NCBI GenBank assembly: GCA_900291925.1
Contig: UWYS01000010.1
Coordinates: forward strand, 372,001-436,000
From: Thecaphora thlaspeos
Lineage: Eukaryota; Basidiomycota; Ustilaginomycetes; Urocystidales; Glomosporiaceae
Length of the DNA: 64,000 bases
Direction of reading: 5' to 3'
Shown here: piece after piece, positions 46,701-56,898 of the stretch
Layout: each line of letters starts with the position of its first letter
Numbering within the stretch: the first letter of the stretch is position 1
Notes under the pieces: generated by a model
What the model saw: only the letters and a program-made list of their open reading frames with translations
What the model was told of the DNA's origin: nothing
The model's database searches: none
Program-made: the position numbers and the translations under genes

Positions 46701-47998
46701 CCTTAATGGTCCCAGCAGCCGGCAGGCCGCCCCTGCCAACACCGACGCTGCCGCTGCGCTTCGAATCCGCCTTTAGCGACCAGCAAGCTGATCCGGAGGC
46801 GTTTGTCTACAGTCAGCACGAGGAGGAAACGCTCCGGTCCAAGCCTAGTTTCAGCGGCAGCCTCCGACGCCGCCTTTCCAGCCTCAACAGGTCGCAATTC
46901 GTCCTCGATGACGACGACGAGCCGGCGAAGCATGATCGACGCACAGGTGGACATCGCCTGAGGGCCTCCTCAACCTCGAGCCTCACGAAACTCTTCAGCT
47001 TCCCGTGGGCAACACGGCGCGAGGAGGCGCAGGAGGGCAGTAAACAGGCGTTCCCGCAGCCCATGCCTTTCCCGTACGAGGCACAGGCGCCCGTGCAGTC
47101 GACAGCGGTCCCGTCGTCGTCAGCCGCGGAGTCGCGCTCCAGCAAACGACCTTTGCCGTCTATCCCGGGCTCGACGCAGCCGCAGCAGACGTCGAAAACG
47201 TCCTCGCGGAAATACCCTCCCTCATCTCGCAAATTCTCCTTCGACGCGCTGTCGAACCGCGCGGAGCACTCGAGCGTGATGCGGCGCCACTCTCGCGACC
47301 CCTCGGGCAGCTCAAGGGCGTCCTCGTACAACCCTAGCGGCGCAGGCTCGGACAACTCCGATGCCGCAGACTCTCGCTTCAATTTCTTCCCGAGGGCGAT
47401 ACGACGATGGGACTCGCTCTCGTCGAGGGCGACGTCGATGTCGGAGAGGAGCGTCGATCGCACAGCCGTAGTTGAGGTCAAGCACATAGACGAAACCATT
47501 CACCGCATCGCCGCTGCTCCCGTTCCCGGCGTCCGCCTGAGCCAGGACTCGCTTCGGGGAGAGAAGCCGAGTGCCCCTCCGCGACGCAGCTCGCTTCGGG
47601 CAAAGGCGGAGCAGCACTATATGCCCACCTCACCCTCGCGGCCATCGCTGCATCTTTTCGGGATCGGCATGGCGCCGATCTCCGAGCTGAGCGAGGCGGG
47701 AGGGACACCAACGTCGCTGAATCGACGTTCGGTGCTGTCGGGCGAATTTGAGGCGAGTCCGAACGTGCGGATGAGCATGGGCGAGCGCTACGTCCCGAAC
47801 GCCCTCAGCATCCCTACGTCGCTGCCGCCCTCTTCGGAAAAGGCACCGCTGGCCGCCTCGGCGATTCCCCACTACCCTGGGTCCAGCCTCTTCGGCCCGC
47901 AGGCGAAGGCGTATATGCAGGCGGACAAGCAGCTGCCCGTGATCTACAGCCAGCACCATGTTTCCTCGCCGGTTTCGACATCTCGACGTGAGCTGTGA
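43783..47998 (+). CDS. Large Ser-rich disordered protein with one coiled coil, unknown function
   Basis: I do not recognise this protein. Model: join(43783..43953,44006..47998), 1387 aa; the 52-nt intron is set by phase (LHHVE joins RRAEKESTARLDSLTALV). It is dominated by Ser, Pro, Arg and Ala with many SP, RRxS and SSSP-type sites, as in cytoskeletal or polarity scaffolds regulated by kinases. Ordered-looking islands: IARSLDIPRNAIKQMLETTQ near residue 480; ELHAWSVDIDETGFPTIRT leading into a Cys/His patch (HHPACPLAGKGNATWQCGC, near 804); and a predicted coiled coil near 884-917 (LWEEVERHRAKISQHQAEID). The Cys/His patch could bind a metal. No signal peptide or membrane segment. The strong codon bias and the long uninterrupted exon argue that it is a real gene. 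Confidence 0.7.
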
Positions 47999-48771
47999 TG
48001 CCTCTGCTCTCCGTGTCTTGCTCCAAGCAACTCTCTCCGCTCGACCTCTCGCTCGAGCAGCGCACGCACTTCCTACTCCTTACTACTGTATCATCACATA
48101 GAAAGAAGGCCCTCTCCGCCGAGCGCTTCTGCCGCCTCTCTGCTTCTCTTTGCGGCCCGCTTGTATAGCTTCGCTAGCCGCCGATGCACTTTCTTATAAG
48201 CTCAGCCTGCAAGTCAAGGCTCATTTGCCTCCGCATCCTCCCGTCCCCCGACTTCGAGCTAGACCGCGGATGGCGAGGGGAGGGGGCGTGGCGTAGGGAG
48301 GCCCGAGCGCCGTGGTGTGCCGTTTGTGGACTCAGCCTCCACTTTGTCAGGGCGTGACGTGTGGGGCGGCTGGCGTGCGCGCACCTCACAGCCTACTATT
48401 TAGCTTGCGTTCCCCCTCGGATTGCCCCTCCCTCTCTTCCTCCATCTCTCTCCTCTCCTCTCGCGCATCCCTCCGCGAGACGGCTTTCGAGCGAGACGGC
48501 GTCGTCACTCGACCTTTGGCTGGCCCCGAGTGGCTGCCTACCCGCCACCACCTCACCTCGCTCAACCATTGTTCCTCCCTATACCAGGGCTACCCCGCGA
48601 TACGCTATGCTTGTCGCCTCAAGCTAGCCCAGTCAGCGTCCCTGGCTTCCGAGAACGCGCCTTCCATTCCGCCCTTGATCCCCTCGTCTTGTCTTTGCGA
48701 CCGTCACCGTCCACCGTCCTGTAGCCCTTTTGCATCCCCCCGACCCAGCGCCGACCGCCACGTCGCCCAGG
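47999..48771. other. Intergenic region upstream of the SRAP gene
   Basis: Contains the 3' flank of the Ser-rich gene and a CT-rich promoter/leader (48410-48740) of the SRAP gene. No gene seen. Confidence 0.5.
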
Positions 48772-50433
48772 ATGTGCGGCCGTTTCGCCAACGCTCAAAC
48801 GCTATCGGAGTACACGCGATCGGTGCGCGACCAACTGCCCCGCTCTCATCCTCTGGAGCCTACGCCGGACATCGACACCTACCGACCTTCTCACAACGTC
48901 GCGCCGCAAACGCGCTGCCCCGTCATCCGTCGCCAACTGCCCTCTGAGCGCACCGACTCGTCCACGACCAGCATCAAGGGAGAAGCTGACAGCAAGGTGG
49001 AAAACCGTCTCCTCCAGCCCATTGAAATGGGGTCTGGTCCGTTCGTACCAACGCCATCCACCCACCGGTGGTGCCGGTGCGCTACGCACCATCAACGCAC
49101 GGGACGACACCATCCTGTCTTCGCAGAGTAGCATGTGGCACCCTCTCCTCCCTTCGCACCGCTGTGTCGTCTTCTGTCAAGGCTTCTACGAATGGCAGAA
49201 GCGATCCGTCGGCGGCGACGCGGACAAGGTGGAGCGCATCCCGCACTTTGTCGGCATGTCGGACCGTGGGACGGGTCGGAGGAACAAGGACGGCCAGCAA
49301 AAGTGCCTCATGCCCCTCGCTGGCCTGTGGGATAGCGTGCAGTACGACGGCGAGCAGGAACCAATCTACACCTTCACCATCATCACGACCAGCGTCAACG
49401 ACCAGCTCGAGTTCCTGCACGATCGAATGCCCGTCATCCTTCCTGACGCCGAGAGTATCGCTACTTGGTTGGGACTGGGACAGGGCAACAAGGAGGAAAC
49501 CTGGACACCTGAAGTGGCGAGGCTGCTCAAACCGTTGCAGAAGCCGCTTGAGTGTTACAAGGTCCCGAGAGAGGTGGGAAGGGTGGGCAACGATGAGCCC
49601 GCATTCATCCTGCCCGTCGAAAGTAGGAAGGATGGCTTGAAGGCTTTCTTCAACAAGCAGCAGCCGAAGAAGCAGGATGAGGAGGATAAGCCGTCAAATT
49701 CTCCGTCAGGTACGCAAGCATCGTCAACGACGAAACAGGAGGCAGGCAACGAGCCCTTCGAAGTGGCAGCCTCAAGAGCCGCTCAAGAGGTCGAGGAGGA
49801 TCTAGCGATGGTCCAAGCAGCCGCCGAAGCCGAGCAGGAACTTCGAGACCGTAAGCTCGCCGAGGACCTTCAACGACAGTGGCAGCAAGAATCAGTATCG
49901 TCGTCGGATCAGCACGCAACACCATCGAACGCGGCGGTCAAAGCAGAAGAGATAGGCGACGGATTCCCCGTGCCAGCCGACGACGATGACGCGAGACGCA
50001 GTCACAAAAGACCTTACGTCGAGCGCACCCCTTCGCCGTCCGTCGACGATGTCAGAGGCGGCGGGGGAGGCTCGAGTCGCTTCTCGCCCGATCCTTTCGA
50101 CCCTCCCTTCTCTCCTCCGCGTCCACGTGGCGGATACAGCCGCGAGGCGGCAGGAGACAGCAGCAGAGAAACGACAACGACACCGCGCAAACCAGGCTTC
50201 CCCCGCGCGGCGTCGTAGAGGTAGAGAGCGGACCGCTGGACGGATTGCTCCGGAAACAGCAAGAAATGGCAAAGCAGCGTACGTCTCCCCCTCGCTCTCC
50301 CAACGTCGTTCAGCCGACCAGTCCCAAGAGGAGACCGACAACCAGCGGCAGCGGCAGCGATAGGAACGCGAGTACGAGCCCGGGTAAGAGCAAGGTAAAG
50401 GGTCAGGATATCAGGAGCTTCTTTGCAAAGTGA
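48772..50433 (+). CDS. SRAP-domain protein (HMCES/YedK type), frame broken
   Basis: SRAP proteins crosslink to abasic sites in single-stranded DNA through Cys2, shielding them at replication forks. The ATG is chosen because it gives MCGRF, exposing the catalytic Cys2 after Met removal. SHNVAPQTRCPVIRR follows, then RTINARDD, RCVVFCQGFYEWQKR (catalytic Glu), MPLAGLWDS, FTIITTSVND and LHDRMPVIL (active-site His). The frame opened at 48772 does not carry the rest: at about 49022 it must shift by one base so that LLQPIEMG becomes the family motif with KWGLV. The main frame then stops at 50218. A downstream frame running to 50433 ends KGQDIRSFFAK, a PIP-like tail, and can be reached by an intron such as 50051-50139 or by a second shift. 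Sequencing error, real frameshift or a tiny intron are all possible. The domain call itself is secure. Confidence 0.8.
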
Positions 50434-50627
50434 GGTGGATTACATGCTGCTGACTAAGCCGCCTCGAGAAGAAGCAAGACTGGGGTCGTCGTTGTCGCTG
50501 GTCGTGGTTATATTTGTACATAGGCTCAAGGAGGCCCGTATTTTCGCTCTGATACTCTCGATGCAAAGGTGAGTTGATGGTTCGATGGCGGCTGTTGCTG
50601 CTGCTGCTGCGGTGTATTGGTTGTGAC

Positions 50628-53600
50628 CTAATTGGCTCGGATCCTCTCCTTTTCGATGATCGATTTCTGGCGTGCGAAAGCGCGAAGGAAAAGAAGGCCG
50701 ATGGTCAGAAGATCATACGCTAGCAGGGCCCCGTACGCTCGCTCGCGCTCGTCTGTCCGCCCACTCACCTGGTTGACGTCCCTGCTGACCCTCCAGTAGT
50801 ACTCGAGCACGTCGCTCTGGCCCAGCAGGCTGAGGAAGTCCTCGTCGTGGGTGATGACGACGAGCTGCAACTGTCCTTGACCCTGCCTCTCCTTGATCAG
50901 GTCCGCCAGGCTCCTCGCGAGCGCCTCGATGTTTTCCTTGTCCAGGTTGGTTGTCGGTTCGTCGAGGGCGAGGATGCCACAGTTGCTCCCGAACGAGTCC
51001 GCCAGCGCCAGCCGGATGATGATCGACGCCAGCACCTTCTGCCCGGCGCTGCAGCGGCCGCGCATGTCCATCTCAACCGTGTCCTTGACCATGCAGACGC
51101 GGTAGTTGTACGACCGGTTGCCGCGTGCCCCTTCGTTGTCGGCCTTGATCAGGATCGTGTCGATGTCGGTCCCCTGGTACGTCTTCTGCCAGAGGTAGCG
51201 CAGGATCTCGTTGATCTCCTCCATCTTAATGGAGTGGTAACGCATGATGGCGCTCTCGAGCGCCTTGGCGTACTTCTCCAGGTCGCTGTTGGCCAAGTCG
51301 GACGTCTTGACCTCGATCAACTTCTGCTTGTAGCGCGCATGGACGCCACGGTACTCCTCCCTGAGCTCCGCCTCTCGCCCCTTGATCTGCGAGCGCAGCG
51401 AGGCGATCTCGCCGGAGATGTGGGACGCCTCGCCGTTCATGCGGTTCTCCTCCTCCTTGGCCTCCTGGTATTTGTCGGCGAAGTGCCTGCGGCTGCGCTG
51501 CGCCTGCTCGAGGTCGAGCTTGTTGATCTCGGCCTCGATCGCGACTATGTCCTTCTGCAGCGCGCGGTAGCGCAGGTTGTCGAGGATGTTGCGCTCGGTC
51601 GCCTTGGACTGGTTCATTTCCTTTTCCAGCTCGGCCACCTGCCCCTCTATCTCCTTGATCTCGCGCTGAAGGCCCTGCATCTGCAGCGCCAGGTCGGCGA
51701 TTGTCGCTTCGCAGTCCTTGAGTTTCTGCGGTCCCCGCTGCGCTGCGTACGCCTGGACAGTGTGGTCGAGCTCAGTGAGCTGGTGGAGCGAGCCCTGCAG
51801 CCTCTCCATCTGCGTCTTGAGCTTCGACTCGGCCGCCGAGCTCTCGGCCTTAAACTGTTCGAGCTCGTCCTTGGCCTTGCGGATCGGTGCGTTGGCCGCC
51901 TCGACCCCTTCGTCGAGCTTGCGGACGCCCTTCTGCCTCTCCTCGAGCTCGCCTGTCAGCTCCTCGTACTGCTTGTCGAGCGCCTCCTTCCTGCTGTAGG
52001 CCTGTCGCTTCGTGACGACGTTGATCTCGGCGCGATGGACGTCGCGCTCTAGCGAGGCGATGACGCCGCGCTTCGTCTCGCGGTCCTGCTGCAGTGCGTT
52101 GAGCTTGCGCTTCAGTGCCTTGATGCTTGTCGCCAGGTCGTCAATCTCCTGCTGCAGCTGCTCGCTCGTCTGGACCGAGCCAGTGCTGGCCAGGTCGGTC
52201 TGGAGCATCTCGACCTCCTTTTCGAACGTGTCGGCCTCGCCGAGCAGTCGCGTGACGTCGGCGCCGACGCGCTTCAGCGTCTGGAGTTCGCGCAGCTGGC
52301 CCTTGATCGCGTCGACCTCGGCACTCGACGCCTCAGCGGCGGTGCTGGCAGCCTTGATGCCCTCCTCGGCCTCGGCTGCCTTCTTCTCGAGTCCGACGAT
52401 CTCATCCTTCTGGATCGCGTGCATCTGCGTCTCCTTAGTCACCGCCACCTGAAGCTCGGCGCTGCGCTGCGTCCAGTCGGCGATCTCGGCCTCGAGCGCT
52501 GCCTTCTTGGCCTTGGTATCGGTCGTCGTCAGCGTCGACGAGACGTGCTTCTCGATCGCAGCATACTCGGCGGACGAGACGGCGCGATTGCAGGCGAGGC
52601 AGTGGCCTCGGCTCTTGGCCTCGCGCAGCACACGCTTGAGGAAGGCGTCGAGCGAATCGACCGAAGAGAGGTCGTCCTTGTTGAGGGAGATCTGCTCGGC
52701 CGCGTCCTTGGCCGCCTCTGCCGCCGTCTGAAACTCGTCGCCGTCTAGAATTTCCTTGACCTCGCGGTCGAGCCTCGCCACCATGTCTTTCTTCTGCCTG
52801 AGCTGGTTGCGCGCGAACGTCAGCGTCGACTCGAGCTGCTGGAGCTCCTTGTTCTTCTCTTGGTCGACGCCCTCCGCCTGGGCCAGCTCGCGCTCCTTGG
52901 CGGCCACCGCCTTGTTGACGTCCCTCTCGAACGTCTCAGCCCTGACAGTTCCGCCAATGCGCTTGGCGAAGCCGGCACTGTTGCGGTCAACGAGCGACTG
53001 GGCGCTGGTGCGTCGATTGGAAATCTCCTGTGTCTTCATGCCGAGCGTAGCGCGGACCTCGACGTGGCGGTTAAGGATGTTCATCTCCGAGGTCCTCTCT
53101 TCACGCAGGTCATCCTTCTCACGGATCTCGTTGCTCTTCTTGCGGATCCTGTCGTCATACTTGGCCTCCTCGAACTCCTTCTGACCAGCGGCGACGCGCT
53201 GCACAAGGTCGTCGCGTTCCTTTTCGGCGGCCGAGACATCGACCTCGGTGACGTCGACCATCTCGAGCTCGTCCTGGCAGCGCTTGAGCCGGTCCTTGGT
53301 GCGCTTGATGCTGTCGACCAGCTGGTCGCGCGCGTTCTGCTTGGCGCGCAGCTCGGCGCGGAGGTTCTGCCAGGCAGTGCTGAGCTCGTCGTCCTTCTTA
53401 GCATTGGCTGCCTTGACCTTGGCATGCTCGGCCTCGAGCTGGCGCGTCTCCTGCTGAAGCCTCTGCTGAAAGTCGCGGATTTGGGCGTCGTTAAGGCCGT
53501 CGGCGGCGAAGCCCTTGATGCCGAGCTCGCCGGCTATCCGCTGGATCGAAGCCTCACGCTTCCGAATCGCCTGCTCATGCGCGCGCCGCTCGGCCTCGAG

Positions 53601-54662
53601 CCCGCCCTTTTCCGAGAGCTTGCGGCCGTGCTGGTCGTCTAGCGTCTCGAGCTCGTCCTTCTTCTTCGAGATGCGCCTGCGGTAGCCGTCGGCGCGCGTG
53701 CGCTTGGTGTCGAGGTGGTTGCGGAAGCTGTCCTTGCGCTTCTGCAACCCGGCGTCGGTCTCGTCGATGACGGTCATCGTCGACTCGAGGGCGGCCATGT
53801 TTTCCTTGTGAAGGCGCTCGCGCTCCTCGAGCGTCTCGGCGCGGTTGACAATCTCGCGGAACTTTGTCGCCTCGTCGTAGAACTTGGAGTTCTGCGCCGT
53901 CTTGATGCGGATCTCTTCGTTGAGATCCTCGAGGCGGGTTTTCTGGTCGGCGAGCTGCGACTGGAGGCCCTGGAGCTTGGTCTTGATGGCGTCTGCACGG
54001 TCCCTGTCGGTCTTGAGGCCCTCGAGCGCGGCGTTGTCGACCTTGAGCTGTTGGGTGCGCTCCTTGCGCAGCGATTTAATGTTATCGAGCGCCTTTGTGT
54101 AGCGCGTGGCTTCGAAGATGTCGTCAAACTTCTTCTTGAGGCTGGCGGGTTCGGCGAGGGGCCAGTTGCTGTCCTCCTGGTGGCAGAAGATGACGTTCTC
54201 GAGGATGCTCTTGGATACGCCGAGGAGGCGCGGGATCTCTTCGTCGAGCTCGGAGCACTTTGTCGAGATGGTGCCGCGCTTGCCGCTTTTTGCCTGGTCG
54301 TCTGCGATCTGGAGAAGACCTTCGAGCGTCTTCATGGTGAGTCCACCCGTCTTTTTCTTGGAGACCTGGAGGTTGCGGACGCAGTTCATGCGTACGCGGT
54401 TGGCGTTGTAGAAGCGGAGGCGGACCTGTGCCTTTACCTCGTTTGTGGTGGCCATCTGCGGGTCGTGAACGAAGGCGCCGCCTTTTGTGTTGGGGGGCAG
54501 GTCGCCGGTGGTGGCGTACTTGAGGCACTCGATAATGGTGGTCTTGCCACTGCCATTGTAGCCGACGATGACGGTGAGCGGCTGGAAGAACTGGATGATG
54601 TTTATGGACTTGTCGTCGAAGGAGCGCACGCCACGGATGGCGAGCTTGTCGAGCGAGGCCAT
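50628..54662 (-). CDS. RAD50: DNA repair ATPase Rad50
   Basis: SMC-like ATPase of the Mre11-Rad50-Nbs1/Xrs2 complex, which tethers and resects DNA double-strand breaks and activates ATM/Tel1. Model: complement(join(50628..50666,50769..54662)), 1310 aa, the usual family length. Walker A (GYNGSGKTT, residues 34-42) and the Q-loop region (NVIFCHQEDSNWPL) are N-terminal. Long heptad coiled coils flank the zinc hook GHCLACNRA with Cys688 and Cys691. The ABC signature RCSAGQKVLASI and Walker B/D-loop ILALDEPTTNLD (about 1228) sit near the C-terminus. The intron is 102 nt, a multiple of three, so unspliced RNA reads through. Splicing is chosen because it joins RVSRDVNQ to KSIIEKERI, the conserved Rad50 C-terminus. 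Tail to tail with the SRAP gene. Confidence 0.96.
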   Translation of the reverse strand: MASLDKLAIRGVRSFDDKSINIIQFFQPLTVIVGYNGSGKTTIIECLKYATTGDLPPNTKGGAFVHDPQMATTNEVKAQVRLRFYNANRVRMNCVRNLQVSKKKTGGLTMKTLEGLLQIADDQAKSGKRGTISTKCSELDEEIPRLLGVSKSILENVIFCHQEDSNWPLAEPASLKKKFDDIFEATRYTKALDNIKSLRKERTQQLKVDNAALEGLKTDRDRADAIKTKLQGLQSQLADQKTRLEDLNEEIRIKTAQNSKFYDEATKFREIVNRAETLEERERLHKENMAALESTMTVIDETDAGLQKRKDSFRNHLDTKRTRADGYRRRISKKKDELETLDDQHGRKLSEKGGLEAERRAHEQAIRKREASIQRIAGELGIKGFAADGLNDAQIRDFQQRLQQETRQLEAEHAKVKAANAKKDDELSTAWQNLRAELRAKQNARDQLVDSIKRTKDRLKRCQDELEMVDVTEVDVSAAEKERDDLVQRVAAGQKEFEEAKYDDRIRKKSNEIREKDDLREERTSEMNILNRHVEVRATLGMKTQEISNRRTSAQSLVDRNSAGFAKRIGGTVRAETFERDVNKAVAAKERELAQAEGVDQEKNKELQQLESTLTFARNQLRQKKDMVARLDREVKEILDGDEFQTAAEAAKDAAEQISLNKDDLSSVDSLDAFLKRVLREAKSRGHCLACNRAVSSAEYAAIEKHVSSTLTTTDTKAKKAALEAEIADWTQRSAELQVAVTKETQMHAIQKDEIVGLEKKAAEAEEGIKAASTAAEASSAEVDAIKGQLRELQTLKRVGADVTRLLGEADTFEKEVEMLQTDLASTGSVQTSEQLQQEIDDLATSIKALKRKLNALQQDRETKRGVIASLERDVHRAEINVVTKRQAYSRKEALDKQYEELTGELEERQKGVRKLDEGVEAANAPIRKAKDELEQFKAESSAAESKLKTQMERLQGSLHQLTELDHTVQAYAAQRGPQKLKDCEATIADLALQMQGLQREIKEIEGQVAELEKEMNQSKATERNILDNLRYRALQKDIVAIEAEINKLDLEQAQRSRRHFADKYQEAKEEENRMNGEASHISGEIASLRSQIKGREAELREEYRGVHARYKQKLIEVKTSDLANSDLEKYAKALESAIMRYHSIKMEEINEILRYLWQKTYQGTDIDTILIKADNEGARGNRSYNYRVCMVKDTVEMDMRGRCSAGQKVLASIIIRLALADSFGSNCGILALDEPTTNLDKENIEALARSLADLIKERQGQGQLQLVVITHDEDFLSLLGQSDVLEYYWRVSRDVNQVSGRTDERERAYGALLAYDLLTIGLLFLRAFARQKSIIEKERIRAN

Positions 54663-55059
54663 GGCGAGCGAGGGGGGTTGGGGGCTGGCGTGAGAGCCAG
54701 TTGAGGTGGTGGTGGTCCACCCAGCTGAAGGAAGGGCACCAGTATGCTCGGTGGCCTGTCCTCGGGGCTTGTGAGAGGAAGGCAGCCGGGGGTGAGGGAG
54801 TTGAGGGTGGCGGTGAGGGGAAGAGGGGAAGAGGGGGGAGAGCCAGGAGAGGGGAGGGGAGCGAGGTCAGTCAGCAAACAGCAGCTCGACTCAGCCTCGC
54901 CTTCCTCTTGCGCCGCTTTCTCCACATCGGCCTCCGTCAGGCTGCGCAGGGGCCGCCGCGTGCCGCCGAGAGAGGACCCTGTCCTCGCACAGCCCTTCCT
55001 TCCCATCCTATCCTACCACCCACCACGCAGCCTCTCTCCGCTAGCCATCTCCGCCAGCC
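54663..55059. other. Divergent promoter, RAD50 / DHHC gene
   Basis: About 400 bp between two outward-pointing start codons. Purine-rich (GAGGGGAAGAGG-type) next to RAD50, i.e. pyrimidine-rich on its sense strand, and CT-rich before the DHHC gene. A compact shared promoter is likely. Confidence 0.6.
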
Positions 55060-56805
55060 ATGGCCTGCGACCCCAACAGCCCGCGCGCCTCGCCCCTCTT
55101 TCGACGCACGTGCGACAACTTGGTCTGGTTCCCCTTTGCCTTTATCCTCTCGCTCCTCCTCTACACTTACCTCACCCTGACCCTCTCGCTCGCCATCGGC
55201 TACACCCTCCTTCGCAAGCACAGCTTCATCAAGGCGCTCTTTCAGTTCATCTTCTCCACACTCCTTGCCGGCGGCGCGACCTGGAGCTTCCTCGTCGCCG
55301 TCTTCAAGCATCCCGGATCACCGCGACCCGCTGGCTCCGCTGCAACGGCGGCGCTCGAGGAAGGCGAAGCTGCGTATAGACGGCAGAGCGAGCCGGACGT
55401 CGGACGCCACTCCACCGCGGAAGATGACGAGTACCAGGACGAAGGGCAGGGAGAGCGCACAGCGTTGCTAGATGGTGATGGCGATGGCGATGGCGATGGG
55501 AACGTCGGCGAACAAGGCCCATTGCCCCCCCTCCTCTCGGCACCTCTCCCAGGCCAAGCGCAAGTCCCCGCTCGGTCCGGACGCCAGCAGCTCTCAGACC
55601 ATGTCCGCCTCACCTCGCACCTTGACGCTTCCGCCTCGGCACGTCTTCGCTCGGCCTCTGACATCTGGGTCAAGTCCACGGGCGAGTCGCGCTGGTGCGC
55701 CAAGTGCAATGCGCCCAAGCCCGATCGATGTCACCACTGTAGCTCCTGCCGCCGCTGCGTGCTGCGCATGGACCACCACTGTCCCTGGCTAGCCTCTCGC
55801 TGCATCGGGCTGAGGAATCACAAAGCCTTCTTCCTCTTCCTCTCCTACACCGCCCTGCTGTGCATCTATGCGACCCAAGAAGCGGCAAGGGCGCTGGTAG
55901 AGTACGTCGAGAGCGAGGTGGACGGGTACGAGAGTAGTCCAATCGCTTGGGCCGTCGTGCTGTTTATGGGCTTCATCTTTGGATGCACCCTCGCGCCCTT
56001 CGCGGCTTACCACGCCTATCTTATCCTCAAGAACCGGACGACGCTCGAGGCGATGGAGGGAAGCGGCAGGGTCAGGCTGAGGGCGCGGCAGGATCCCAAG
56101 CGGGACAAGGTCCAGGACCGATTGAAGCGCATCGCCGCCGAGAACGGAGCTAAACGCACCTCGTTGGACGCTTCGACGGCAGCGCAATCATCATCACAGC
56201 AGCCGACGTCGATGTGGCGCAGCGACGAGCATCTGACGAGGGAGGAGCGTAGGGCGTTGAAGCAGGCAAATAAGCTAAACGTCTACGACATCGGCATCCG
56301 TCAGAACTGGAGGCAAGTGATGGGCGACGAGGTGCTGTGGTGGTTTGTGCCCGTCGGAGAGCCGTGAGTCTACAGCCGGGTCACCTTACTCACTGGCTGC
56401 CTCATCTGATTCCTTCCACTGACCTCTTCCTCCCTCCGCACCCACAGCAAAAGCGACGGCCACTCCTTCCTAGTCGACCTAAACAAGCTCTCTGAGCTAG
56501 AACGACTCACCGCTTCCATCCAATCCAAAGATTCGCGCGCTTCCTCCTCGTCTCTCCATCCTTCGGCCTCCGCGTCGCGGGGGGAGGGGTCAACCATCGC
56601 GTCAAATACAGACTGGCGAGAAACAGGTCAGAGGACGAGGGGTGCACATGGAGAGATGGTATGGGGATCGCCGCCGCGTAAGAGCGAGTGGGGCGTACTG
56701 TACGGCATCGACGATAGCGATGAGGAAGAGGGACAGCATGTGCTCGGTGATGACGCCTCCGACGGCGAACAGCATGGGCGAGCAGAGGTGAGACATTGGT
56801 CCTGA
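55060..56805 (+). CDS. DHHC palmitoyltransferase, Pfa3-like
   Basis: Integral membrane S-acyltransferase that attaches palmitate to cysteines of target proteins; yeast Pfa3 acts on Vac8 at the vacuole. Model: join(55060..56363,56448..56805), 553 aa. Four hydrophobic segments: LVWFPFAFILSLLLYTYL and FQFIFSTLLAGGATWSFLVA near the N-terminus, then two after the catalytic loop (AFFLFLSYTALLCIYAT; IAWAVVLFMGFIFGCTLAPF). Between pairs 2 and 3 is the Cys-rich domain WCAKCNAPKPDRCHHCSSC, then CVLRMDHHCPWLASRCIGL, with the DHHC at about 238-241. The C-terminal NVYDIGIRQNWRQVMGD is the PaCCT-like motif seen in Pfa3/Pfa4. A Ser/acidic-rich cytosolic loop separates TM2 from the Cys-rich domain. The second exon adds an acidic tail ending EVRHWS. 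DHHC family certain; Pfa3 subtype probable. Confidence 0.9.
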
Positions 56806-56898
56806 TGGATCTATCCTAGAGAGGTGGACCGCTGGAAAACCCTCGCCCCTCATTATGTCATCAAAAGCATGCAAAGGAATAGCACTCGTCCGACATCC

